Origin: Thuidium tamariscinum | Lineage: Eukaryota > Streptophyta > Bryopsida > Hypnales > Thuidiaceae | Direction of reading: 5' to 3' | DNA length: 64,000 bases | Assembly: GCA_947034885.2 (NCBI GenBank) | Contig: OX344749.2 | Location: 8,509,501-8,573,500, forward strand | In this document: piece by piece, positions 49,392 to 60,500 of the stretch | Numbering within the stretch: position 1 is the stretch's first letter | How the letters are laid out: every line of letters starts with the position of its first letter | The notes under the pieces: generated by a model | What the model was told of the DNA's origin: nothing | What the model saw: the letters and a program-made list of their open reading frames with translations, nothing else | Database searches by the model: none | Made by a program: the position numbers and the translations under genes

Positions 49392-49686
49392 GTATTATGG
49401 TGAATTTTGTTAAAATGGCGGTATTCCTTATGCCATTTTTTAGACCACACGGTCTAAACTGAAAACTGACATCTAGGAACGATATAGATTTCAAACATCT
49501 AGGTTACATGTAGATTTTCAAAATCTATGAATTGTTTAGATTTATGACCGCACGATCTGAAACATCTTGAACAGGTGTAGATTTCAAAAATCTGTCACGG
49601 TTTTAGATTTCAGATTGCATAGTTTGAACCATCAAAAGTGTGAAACAAATGGAATACTATCATTTTAACGAAATTTGCCATTATTG
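49392..49686. mobile_element. ~290-bp MITE with AAATTT...TTAAAATGG ends
   Basis: TGAATTTTGTTAAAATGGCG then GTATTCC faces GGAATACTATCATTTTAACG then AAATTTGCC. The interior consists of repeated AGATTTCAAA-ATCTA blocks that pair with each other. ATTGTA occurs at both borders and may be the target duplication. A partial second copy is at 45.87-46.11 kb. Confidence 0.65.
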
Positions 49687-49903
49687 TAATTGTGTGAAAG
49701 CTAATTGCTTCAAGTAGTGGTTGTAGATTTGATATGGGTTAGGCAGGTACTGCCTACCTTGAGCCTATTGTAAGAAATTATTTATTTCAAAGTGTTATGT
49801 TATTAATTATAACAAATAACACATGTGGAAAATTATCATTGGCTATTAATGTTTTCAAAGGGATAGCAAATCCCTTGTCCTGACTACATGGCTATGAACT
49901 AGA

Positions 49904-50387
49904 CTATTGTAATTTAGAGAAGCAAATTATTATGGAAGTCAAGGTCTCCACAAGCAACTCAATTATACAAAGGAGCACACAGGCTTCAAGTTCTTTGCTA
50001 CCACTGCTTCCTGGCAAGTTAGCAAGACATGTGCCATTTTCTTCTATATCATCAATGACAATGATATTATCCTCATCCTCGTGCAACAAGCCTTTATGAC
50101 CATCATCTGTACAAATACAATGCAATGAATGAAATTAATAAGATGGAGCGCAAGGTACTAAGGTAGGGGGAATCTAAGTTAGTAGAGATGTTATAGTTTT
50201 CAAATACAAATTATCTTCATCGTCTTGCTTTTTTGTTAGGTTTAAGCATCTAAGCACATGCTTGTGTAAGAATCTCAGCAAAAACACATATCATTGTTGG
50301 TGTCACACTATACCTCCCATCTTGTTTTCTGCTTGATTTTTGAACTGCACCTTTCAAGATTTGTGATGTAGGTGGCATTCTCCAATT
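49904..50387 (-). pseudogene. two exon-like blocks of an unidentified gene
   Basis: Block A (50387-50314) follows a TTTGAACAG acceptor, reads NWRMPPTSQILKGAVQKSSR and ends at a GTATAG donor. Block B (50106-49904) follows TATTTGTACAG and reads on through EDEDNIIVIDDIEENG and SKELEACVLLCIIELLVE to a stop. Both have protein-like composition unlike the surrounding DNA. Block A ends in phase 2, whereas block B needs phase 1, so they do not join directly: an exon is missing between them or the locus is broken. No family was recognised. The dead-gene call is tentative; a live gene with further exons is not excluded. Confidence 0.4.
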
Positions 50388-50399
50388 CTGTTCAAAACA

Positions 50400-52076
50400 A
50401 ACACATAATCGACATTGGTGAAGAATATATGACCTATGAGAAGAGGTAATACTAATCGTATGAATTGAAAATTCTCCAATAACAAGACATTTTGAATTGA
50501 AACGGTCTTTGATAATAATAATACATTTGAAATCTTGAAATCTCTACCGATGTTAGTGGAACTTGAATAATATAAAATTGAAGTAGTTGTTGATATTAAA
50601 ATGAGATCATCATCATGAATTTGCATAGTCATACCTATGTACTAAGATGAGCAATGCATAATTAGCGTGGTCAGTCACTTAAACTGCTTCACAAATTGAG
50701 AATTTGACAAGGTGATGGTGGTTGCCATGTCATATACATCATATGATTGTAAATATAATGCTTGACTTATATGTATCAATTTCAAAAGTAAATGTAGAAG
50801 ATCTATGATATTGATGGCGTATTTCAAGTTTTCCAACTACAATAATTTATTGAATTTTGAAATTCATTGAATATTTTATACAACATATTACTTACATAAA
50901 TAATTCTTTGAAATTTTTTGGTTACATTGTAATGCTCAAGATAGAGTGTAATACTCAAGATATTATGTACTCTGAATAGAAGATGAGAGGACAACTTTGC
51001 AAAATGACTATATTTTAAAGGAAGTTGAGGAGTTAAATGAGCTAGTTGGTTGGGTAGTTGAAGCTACTTGTACATTGTGAAACCATGTCACATTATCAAC
51101 GGTTTGTGAGGGGGTTTGAATTTTTTTTATATTCACATCAACAGTGAGGGGATTTTTCAATTGGGGTGGCAAGTAGGGTTGGGGTTAGTTGCCAATTTTT
51201 GGTACATTGTATGTATGTGAATTGAGGATTTTTATAGAGTTTGTTAGATTGTCAATTAGATTGTAATAATGCCACTTGATCCAAAGAGGTCTAGGAGAGT
51301 GTTATAGTAGATAGGCTAGTTGAGTAGTTGAGATGTAAATTGATTTGACAAATCAAGTTAGTCTCATGGAATGGAGAAGTTAAGAAGGCTAAGGGAGAAA
51401 TTGTTGGGGAGACAATTAAGCGGAGCAAATTGACTTGTCTAGTTGCTAAATTGATAAGTCATTGATTTTGTTGAATTGATTGAAGAAGAAATTATGTCAA
51501 ATGTGTTACATGACTATTTTCATATTTGAATTTGTGTGTGATGATTTTGTCAATTTATTGTTGTGTAAATTGTGATTGAACAATTAGTGTGGAGTTTATT
51601 TGTAGCAAATATTAGAATCTAATGGCTCTCAAAAGTTAGCAAATTGGTAGGATTATAGAATGTATGAGCTTAGAAATTTGATGATCTATGATGAGGTGGT
51701 ATGTATTGTTATTGAAAGAAAAATTGTTTGTTATAAATTGGTCCAATTTATTTGAGTTATAGTTAGCAATCCTTAGAAATGTGCCTAGATGAGTAGCAAT
51801 TTACAAAATAGTATCTAGAATCCATTTGATTCATTGTGTATGATAGAAAAATTAATGATGGATAGTTCAATCAGTGGTAAAGGTGAGAAATCTGTGAATT
51901 GTGCATGGTAAGGTGCTCGCTTAAAACTTGTGAAGTCAAATTGTCTGTTTAGATGGTGATGAATTAATTGATACTAGAATGTGAGTAAATGGTGTGATTT
52001 CCCAATGTGTTGATTCTATATGTATTGGTAATGCATTGATGAGTGGAGCAATTTGCGTGGTATGCATAAAGTGTAG
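50400..52076. other. AT-rich intergenic, no gene seen
   Basis: Contains many AATTG, TAGTTG and CAATTTG words similar in flavour to the 39.6-42.6 kb stretch, especially at 51.0-52.0 kb. No ORF of note and no repeat ends. Confidence 0.35.
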
Positions 52077-52569
52077 GGTGACTGCAAGAAACACTTTACG
52101 TTTTTGACTACACAACTGGTAGTACTACACAATATTACCATCACCGCATATCAACAAGGCGCCTACAACTCTTAATTGTCGATTTAGGGCACTTGTTGAT
52201 TTGGACCGTTAATTAGTACTATGTAGTACTATAGACTACTACAAAGTACTATAGAGACCATTGGTAGTAGAAAATAGTAGAAAAGGGGTTTGCGGAACTT
52301 TTCATTTTTAGTAATTAAAAGAAATTCAAAATATTATTCAAGAAAATCCTTTTTTTAGACAAGATTCCACTCACATTGCAATAAAAAAATTCCTCTAAGA
52401 AAATTTTCCTTCTTTATAGCCTATGCTCAAATGAAGGTCACTTTAACTCCATGTGTGCAATAAACATGTTGCTATTTTCATGAAAATTCATCTTCAATCC
52501 TTGTAATATTAATAGACCTCCAACTTGTCCAATTTGTGGCTCCAAATTCAGATTTGTAGGTCAAAAATA

Positions 52570-53418
52570 CAACGATGCTAGTTTGTGAGCCTAAAAGCAT
52601 GAGTTTGCGAGCTGTGAGCGTAGGTTTTGTGAGCCCAAAGAATTAACCAAAAAAAAGTGACTTTAGTCATTTAAAAAAATCTATTTATAGTAAAATTTCA
52701 TCCCCATGACTGTAGACCTATGATCGTGGACCTATGACCGTGGACCTATGACCGTGGACCTATGACCATGGAAATGTGGTTAATGTATTTTAAAATTTCA
52801 AATCCTACTATCTCCAAAGGGCTTCTCAATACCTTCTAAAAAAATTTTGAATTTTTGAATTTTTTTTTGAGGTTCAAGATCCTAAACCCAATAAGGGGTT
52901 TTCTAGAGTGATGGAGTTGTACAAAAAAGATTTTTTTTTTTTTCCGACTTTGTCACCTTGAAATTGATCTCTCGGTACCGAGAGAAGGTTTTCAAGGGTG
53001 AAAAGTCGCAAAAAAAATGAACTAGTGACATAGTCGGAAAAAAAATTGAAAAAAAATGAAAAAAAAAAGTTTTGAGAACTCCAAAGCCCTCTACCTCCAA
53101 ACCCCTTTCAATATCAAGAGGGATTTTGGAGGGTGATGGAGTTGCCAAAAAAAATTGAAAAATTAAAAAAGCATTGAAAAAAAATTGAAAAAAAATTGTA
53201 ATTTAAAAAATAAAAAATAAGTTTTTAAAATCACAAATTTCGAATCCCATGAGGGGGTTACTAGATATAAAAATCCAAAATTCTTAAAGCATAGTAATAG
53301 GTCCACACCCTAAAAATCACTAAAAATTTCACCAAAAATTCTAGGCTCACAAGCTCATAGGCTCATAAGCTCACGGGTTCATAGATTTACACTTACAGGC
53401 TCAAAAAATAGCATCCAC
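52570..53418. mobile_element. MULE-like element, 849 bp, nested
   Basis: The ends CAACGATGCTAGTTTGTGAG and the inverted GGCTCAAAAAATAGCATCC are flanked by GGTCAAAAATA on both sides (52559-52569 and 53419-53429), a perfect 11-bp duplication. Inside are a ~14-bp tandem repeat of GTGGACCTATGACC (52706-52770), a CTCTCGGTACCGAGAG palindrome (52969-52984) and long A and T runs. An 81-codon minus-strand frame at 52.9-53.15 kb spans the palindrome and A/T runs and is not accepted as a gene. Confidence 0.85.
52706..52770. repeat. ~14-bp tandem repeat, about four units
   Basis: GTGGACCTATGACC recurs four times with point differences inside the left arm of the nested MULE-like element. Related ATAGGTCCAC words occur once in its right arm (about 53300) and in both arms of the 29.5-32.5 kb element, so the unit is a family feature that has expanded here. 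Confidence 0.8.
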
Positions 53419-53670
53419 GGTCAAAAATAGTACACACACCTAGAAAAAAATGGCCAAGGTAGACACCCAATTTGGGGTAGTTTAAAAACAGTAAAATAAT
53501 TTTAAATTGAAAAGAAAACTATCCAACATCTAAAACTTATGTGTGCATCTTAATTTCAAATTTCAAGCCAAAAGGACAAAAGATGCAAAAGTTATGAGCA
53601 AAAAACTACTTATTGGAGGTTAAAGGGACAAAAATAAGGACAAGGGTTTCTTGCAATCACCTTGTAGTTG

Positions 53671-54393
53671 GGTGATTGCAAGAAACACTTGTCCTATTTG
53701 TTGCGTTTTACTATAATACTCCTAACTTTTTCTGGAGTACTTTAAAATTAGAAAATTAATTTGAAAAAAAATTTAATAATATGAATAATGTATACACCTC
53801 TAAGATGAAGGTTTTCACCAAAGGAAATTGATAGAAAACTTTTCTAAGTAGGAGAACTTAAAAAGCGCCAAACCTCAAGAAAATACATACTTTCATGTTT
53901 TTATTCGGGAAAATTAGTAAAAATAAGTAAATACAAAGTGTTCGTTTGCAAAAACTCAATGGAGATGGTCATTCATCAAAAACAGCACTAAAATAATACT
54001 TTATATGTTTAAAAATGCAACTAGAAGGAAGCTCACTTTATGGACTTCTACACAACATAAAAATAAATGCTTTCAAAATCCCTCACATGGAGAGCTGTAA
54101 GTCTATTAGAAGACCAGCTCATCCAAATTTCATTTCAAAATCATAAAAAAAAGGTACTCCTTAGTGACTAAAAACCCCTAAACTACCAAGTGTGACATTC
54201 AATCACTAGTACTATTTTGAAGTCAAACTATTTTTGAAAATTATGAAAAAATTAGAGAATGTGTATGGTATCTATGGGTATCTTTCCTATAAATCTTGAG
54301 TCATTTGGAGCCATAATATAGAAGTTATGGCCAAAAAACAAATGAGCACACTAGGTGTGACAGAAAATAGGACAAGTGTTTCTTGCAATTGCC
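53671..54393. mobile_element. GGTGATTGCAAG-family transposon, 723 bp
   Basis: The ends GGTGATTGCAAGAAACAC and GTGTTTCTTGCAATTGCC are inverted repeats; the flanks AGTTG (53666-53670) and AATTG (54395-54399) differ at one base. It is the same subfamily as 40216-40950. It begins nine bases after the end of the preceding family member in the same orientation. Confidence 0.8.
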
Positions 54394-54399
54394 CAATTG

Positions 54400-55186
54400 T
54401 TTAGTGTTATCTTCAAATGTTGGTAAGACAAGTTGACATTGTTGAGATATAGAAAGCGTAGAATTCATTTGGTCAAGTTAGTTGTATAGGCTATTAGCAT
54501 TGTCAATAACATAATGAATTGTATGGATCTATCATAGGTCAATTTGTCCAAATGTACTTGCAATCTTGCACTCAAAGAGAATACAAGTTAAGTTAAGCAT
54601 TCTTTATGTGGAATAGCAAGTAAGTAGATGGAGCAAGTTTTGCAAGGGAGTTTGTTGCTAAGGTGCAATATTACTCCAACTGCTAGCTCTAGAGTGGAAA
54701 GATTGAAGATATAAGCAATTAGATAGGAATGGTTTCTCACATTTAATATATGCATTGCATACAATTGCCAATGGAATTAGTTGTGATTTAGCATCCACAC
54801 TAATTAGCAATTAGGATAGCAAATAGTGTACTAGACAAATTGCCATACTAAAACAATGTAAGGATAATTAAGAAATTCTTACTAATATAATTATATTTAT
54901 ATAAATATATGCACAAGTCCTAGATCTTGCATTTGACAAATTGACAAACCAAGACTATTTTCCAACAATATTTTGCCCACCCTAGATAGGTCCTAGGTAG
55001 AACTAGGCCCGCAACAATTTGTTAAATAACATTGGTAATAGATAGTATTGGTGCAAAAAATAAGAAGTAAAGTTGGCTCTTAAACATGTTTGAAATCCAA
55101 AACCTACTTTATAGTGACCTTAGATATCTAAACGGTAGGCAAATTGACATTTTCCCAAAAATTCCTATACTAGTATATTTGGATTT
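54400..55186. other. AT-rich intergenic, no gene seen
   Basis: More AATTG/CAATT words as at 51-52 kb. No ORF, RNA gene or repeat boundary was recognised. Confidence 0.35.
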
Positions 55187-55200
55187 TTGGCTTAGCATAG

Positions 55201-55433
55201 ACAATTGCTATTATGTGAGCCTAGAAGTATGAGCCTATGAGTTTAGAAGATTATACACCTACGGTATAAATGTCTTTATTGAAGAAACCTTTCATTATTA
55301 TAGTATATTTATATTATAAATACCTATATTATGAAAGTATATGTTATCTTCAATGGTGGTAGTATATCTACTTATATATATATATATTCAAGGTTCACAT
55401 GTTCACATTTTCATCCTCACATACATTGCATCG
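55201..55433. mobile_element. MULE-like MITE, 233 bp, long target duplication
   Basis: The left end ACAATTGCTATTATGTGAGC and right end CCTCACATACATTGCATCG are related inverted ends. It is flanked by an exact 14-bp repeat, TTGGCTTAGCATAG, at 55187-55200 and 55434-55447. That is longer than the 9-11 bp seen at the other family members. The interior is an AT-rich palindrome like those at 16.8 and 35.4 kb. Confidence 0.75.
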
Positions 55434-55447
55434 TTGGCTTAGCATAG

Positions 55448-56162
55448 GAAAAAACCTGACTTACATGTATAAAATTGCATCCACAAAAGGATGTTGGTGT
55501 TGTTCCCTAAAGTTGGTATCATTGACTATGATTTCAAGGCTCTAATATCTCTAAATTTTTTTAGCATTGCTTCAAAGTCTTTAGAGCTAAAAATTAGTCC
55601 TGAAATCTTTAATTAGGCATCACTAGTAGCATAGAGAATATCAAAGTTCTATTTATAATGCCTTTTAATGTTTGCCAAACTTCATGCTATTCCATTTATA
55701 TGTAAATCACCTCTGTCTTCTAAAAAATGAGTGATAATATGGACAAGTATTCAACCAAGTGCATTCATTATATAAAAATGGATTAGTGGTTAACGTAATC
55801 ATACTAAGAAATGTTTGAACTAGCATTTGAATAAGGTTCTTGTTAAAGAAATTGTCTGAGTTTTTGTAGGGTTCTATTGGCAACTGAATAATAGTAGATT
55901 CTTTACATTGTATAATTCAACTTCAAATATTAGGATGTTGACCATCTACTATGTAAGTTTATTAAAATTGGCTTGAGGTTAAATAAGGAACTCAAATCTT
56001 CTTTATATTTGAATCATTAGCAAATAGTGTTATATTTGATTTCCTATGTTAACATATAAATGCACATATTCATTCAAGAAATTAAAATGATTATTAAGTT
56101 TTTTTACCTATTAAAGCTAGCTATTTCTTTTTAAATTATGATTTTAAAGGTTACATAAGTGC
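55448..56162. other. AT-rich intergenic, no gene seen
   Basis: No coding or repeat pattern recognised. Confidence 0.35.
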
Positions 56163-56352
56163 TATCTTAAATCACACTATATGTATTCTATCAAATCACA
56201 TTGCCCGCTTGTCCTTTCAAATCACATTATATACATGTTCTTTCAAATCACATTGCATTCATGTCCTTTCAAATCTCATTACATAAATATCCTTTCAAAT
56301 CACAATTCATATATCTATTTACAAATTACAAATATGTTTTTTCAAATCACTA
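56163..56352. repeat. 26-bp minisatellite, about seven units
   Basis: CTTTCAAATCACATT followed by ~11 variable bases recurs with an exact 26-bp step (starts near 56165, 56191, 56217, 56243, 56269, 56295 and 56321). Because 26 is not a multiple of three, each unit shifts frame; the open frame here is incidental. Confidence 0.85.
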
Positions 56353-56747
56353 CAATTCCACTATTTAACATTATAATGAATTTTTGAAAAGTAAATTTGT
56401 ATAATTTAAGGATAATGTTAAATACTTGGTGATAACACAACATATATCAAAATTTACTGTTGTAATGATTACTACCTATAACATCCAATTGACCTAATAG
56501 TACTCATTTCTTGAAGTCATTTAGAAACCTTTATGCATTTCATTGGGCCATGATACTACACATGTGTCACATGTGCTTCAAGTTTGTAACATTATATGTC
56601 CCTACCTACTAATTACTAATTGTTTCATTATTTCTTCATTTAAGTAATAATTGTACACTTAGATCCATTCTCCAAAGGCTAATGATACAAAAATTACTAT
56701 GTATTTGGTTACTCCAAGGATTTAAGGTTTATCTAAAAGTATGTGTA

Positions 56748-56810
56748 CTCCCTCTATTTCAAATAAATCTGTGGTACTCACACCACAAATTTATTTTGAG
56801 ATAGAGGGAG
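56748..56810. mobile_element. 63-bp Stowaway-type mini-MITE
   Basis: It starts CTCCCTCTATTTCAAATAAA and ends with the complementary TTTATTTTGAGATAGAGGGAG, with TA on both sides (56746-56747 and 56811-56812). The CTCCCTC ends and TA target site are those of plant Stowaway (Tc1/mariner-derived) MITEs. The two arms are nearly the whole element, joined by a short GGTACTCACACC loop, so it is an internally deleted minimal copy. Confidence 0.9.
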
Positions 56811-56812
56811 TA

Positions 56813-57550
56813 TTTGATTGCCTTAAGGACTACAACTTGAAATCCAAGATGGCCCTATAAAGGATGAAAATTCTCAGTTGCCAAGAGACAAAAAGAAAAT
56901 CAAAACCAATAATTATGCAAATTCTTAATCAGTACTGTAAACCTGTTCCATATACCTTGACTTTGAAAATTGGTACACCTTCAGACCCCCAGCTCAAAAA
57001 CTTTCTAATGTGAGGACACAGATCAACTGCTCAGTTGAACTTATGATCAAAACTCATCCAAACTTGTAACCTACAAGTAAGCATCCTGCTGACAATGGAG
57101 GTAAACTTAAACTAAGATCACCAGCCGTGCATGACCACCTGTCCCATTGATAGATAGTATATATGGGTACACTATTGGGGAGAATTTATAAGCTCTGGAG
57201 ACCAAAACTCTCACTGGTTCAAGATCTTCCAGAAAGTGAAACTTGACACATGTTTTCAATCTGTGGTCTAATTCCTATTTCCGATTGAGCTGAAATGAAT
57301 CCCAGCTTCCGCTTCTTCCACTCTGCTGTCTTCATATGTACATATATAATTCATGATCCATTCAACCTCCAAAATCTTCTGTAAGTGGTTTCATAAGTAG
57401 CCAAAAATTCTCTATGAAGAGAGGATGCTGGAACTTTCATACCATTGCAAGTCAGCAAGATGCAGGCTTGAGTTGGAATCAAAGCAATGCTTGAAACTGG
57501 CTTCCAAGATGAACTTGGACTCACTGTGATGGTGTCCTTTGATTTCTCCA
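56813..57550 (-). other. 3' flank and probable 3' UTR of the VAL-like gene
   Basis: Higher GC than the transposon-rich region and no insertions. It lies directly downstream of the inferred stop codon of the minus-strand VAL-like gene. An alternative frame through 57599-57351 is open for 82 codons but needs a different splice phase. The poly(A) site could not be chosen by eye. Confidence 0.4.
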
Positions 57551-60500
57551 TCACCAATTCTCCCGTTCCACCTGCTCCAGCATGGATTAAATGAAACATG
57601 TAAGATCAATTTTCTGTAAATAAAAGCATGAAATGGAATAAAGCTAGAGATGACTCCTTCCTGTTTATTAAAATACTTTCGGTGGGGATGATACTGAGGT
57701 GAGAAAGGACATACCGTGTCAGCTAAGCCAAAAAATTGACTTCCTTTTGTTTCGGTTGTCGACACCTGGTAGTTCTTTTCAACTGCACCTAAACCCAAGA
57801 AATCATAGCAGTCTGTTGATCCATCGGAATCCTTTCTAGCTCCAGACACTAAAAATTCTGATCTCACTGCAAATGGAGTCGACTCCTCATCAGGCTCACA
57901 AAATGTGTTCCCTGCGCCATTTAAAGCTTCTATACCCGATGTATAAGGTGTGCAATTATCAGTTTCCGGTTGCACAATGTTCCGATGCTGAAACCCATCC
58001 ATAAGAGTCCTTGTGGCGCTCCAAACAGCCTGCGGCTGGTTATACTCTTCTTCGTCACCTTCATCTACATCGCAACGCTCCTCTTGCACCTCTTCATCCT
58101 CTGCCAAATTCACATTGAAGTGTTTCATTAAATAAGAACACTTGCATCGACAAGCTAAGTTCTTTATTTAGTCGATGCTTGATCAACAACTATCCAAAAA
58201 ACTCAGAGACCAGCTCTCAATATGCAAAGTTCAACAAAGGTGTGGATCCTAGAAACCATCATAAGCACTGGTTTGAATTCATTATGTGCCTACTACTTGC
58301 AATAAACTCCACTGTCCATGATCCCACACACAAATTACCTTAAGTTTGACCTCAGCAACCCATACAAAAGTAGCATTTAAATTTATTTCTATAGGGATTT
58401 AGAATAAGATTTTCTTCATATTTGACTTATTTCATGGACTTTACCTGCGTCTGAACCGATTCCCAAGAGTCGACGGACTTCAAAATCGCTCAACTCTTGT
58501 GGAGCATCGCAATGTGCCCTGCCAAGGCCGTAGCAAAATCAAAGAATCGGTTAGAACACAGTTCGACAAGTAACCAGCATGGCGACATTTTTTCTCGATA
58601 CTATTTCTCGAATCATAAAGTATGCCCCCAAAGCAGCGTTTGAAAGGAACCTTTCCAGATCTTGGTCATTGTCAGCACAAACCCATATTGAGGGTACAAT
58701 GAATGCGTCGGAAGGCATCCTCCTCCAGCTCCCACAATCGATACACTTCACCCACTGGTGCTCCGGCCTAAATCCAGAGCTACTAAGTCAGCCTTAAACC
58801 CAAGACTTGAAGCAAACTCAGTACTTGCGTACGGTGTCCAAAGGGTAAAATCTCTGTTCATGTGTGAAACTCACCCATATGTTTTCTTAGGGCTGTAGGT
58901 CGGTCTCTTGATAAGGACAGGAGGCTCCTGCAAGACTATCTCCGTGTTAAAATTTAACTTGAAGCACACTTTTTCTCGTTTTTTATGTTTTTTATAATTA
59001 CGCAGGCAACATACAACTACATGCACACAAGTAAATGAGTTCATTATGAGGTCACAAAACAATCACCTCGTATTCTTCAAAATCGTGACCATCAATCGTG
59101 ACAACAGTCGCAATAACTCCAGGAGCTGGTTGAAGAAGCTCCTGCATGTCCATCCATTCGGAATACTCGTCCACATTTATTTGCAGCCTCTTTCTTTTAG
59201 AGCCAAGAACCCCTCCTATCCTGTCCACATGCTGGAAATCTTCGAGAGAAATAGACCGCCTCCCTGATAATCTTTTCTCCTTGGTCACTTCATCTACTCC
59301 AAAGTATTCGATGAAATCTGACCGAGAGGTATGTGCCATGCGAGGGAACTCATTCTTTCTCCTCCTCTTGGATTGGGTGCCTCTGTCCAAGGCTCGTTCA
59401 ACATATGCCTTATCAGCATTTCTTTGACGTAGTGCAACTTCATCTTCAAGAGATGGGCTCCAATCGTTTGCGAGGTAACTAATTCCTCCATTCGATTGTT
59501 CCCTTTCTTTGAACCGATCCTTGGAAGCACCACCAGTCGAAGCCTTGATTTGCTTGGATTGCTGAACCAGAGGAGCACTTAGTAAGGCCCATTGATTAAA
59601 CTACTGCAACTCATATTCCATGCCAAAACGAGAGTACTAGGTGCCTTACCTTCATCTGGGGGGACTTTTGTACGCGATCCTTGACGCTCATGTACAACGT
59701 TCCTTCTGGCTCCAATCTGCTGAAGAAGACTGGTCCAACAATAGCAGGTGTTTCTTAGGGTCAATCAATGAAAATTCTAGCGGAAATTAATATCAACGCT
59801 TAAGTTGTCACAAGAGTAAGTTGTTAAGATATCTAATTAGTTGCCAGGGGCTCTTACAATATGACTCATGACACGCATTTCAAGAAGACCTAAAACAGTT
59901 TTCCTGTTGGGTTTTTAGAGGATTTGAAGATAGTTACCGCATGATATATTATAACTGTGCTAGAGAAAGTGAAGACATGGCACCTGTATCACCACCGACG
60001 AGATTTTCTGATTGAACAAACGGATAGAATTTCTTGAAATAGTAAATTCGACTGTCCTTGCTGTGCCAGAAACAGAATTCGAAGCACCATTCCTTCCCCT
60101 TGTTATCCAGAAGTTTCATCCAAATGCCTCCTGGCTTATTAATTGCCGGAAAATGTTCCTACCACAACAATCCGTAGTTATAGACATATTCGATTATCTT
60201 TGTACATATACAATTGGCCAGCAACAATCCAGAAAGCAATGAATAGAGCACAAGGACATTGACCGAGCTAGGATCTCAAATACACACCTCAACTTTGCGC
60301 TTCGGAAGAACAAAATGCCCAGTGCTTCGGCAATCAGTGACACTAGCCACCTTATCAAACAGGTACGTCATGTTCGCTCCCACGCTAAAACTTTATCAAG
60401 GACAACTAAACATAATCGGGAACATAATATGGCATTTAATGTAATAATTAAGAGTTTGCATCAATTCATCACATTCAGAACCTGACTTATCAAGATGGTC

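Larger units (their letters stand above)
52077..53661. mobile_element. GGTGATTGCAAG-family transposon split by a MULE-like insertion
   Basis: The ends GGTGACTGCAAGAAACAC and GGGTTTCTTGCAATCACC are inverted repeats. TGTAG flanks both sides (52072-52076 and 53663-53667). The total is 1585 bp; subtracting the nested 849-bp element and one 11-bp duplication leaves 725 bp, the normal size of this family. The next family member starts nine bases after its right end. Confidence 0.85.

Noticed and set aside
57351..57599. 82-codon minus-strand ORF as the last VAL-like exon
   Set aside because: It needs a phase-1 join, but the preceding exon ends in phase 0 after LADT; the phase-0 join gives a short end VERENW and stop.
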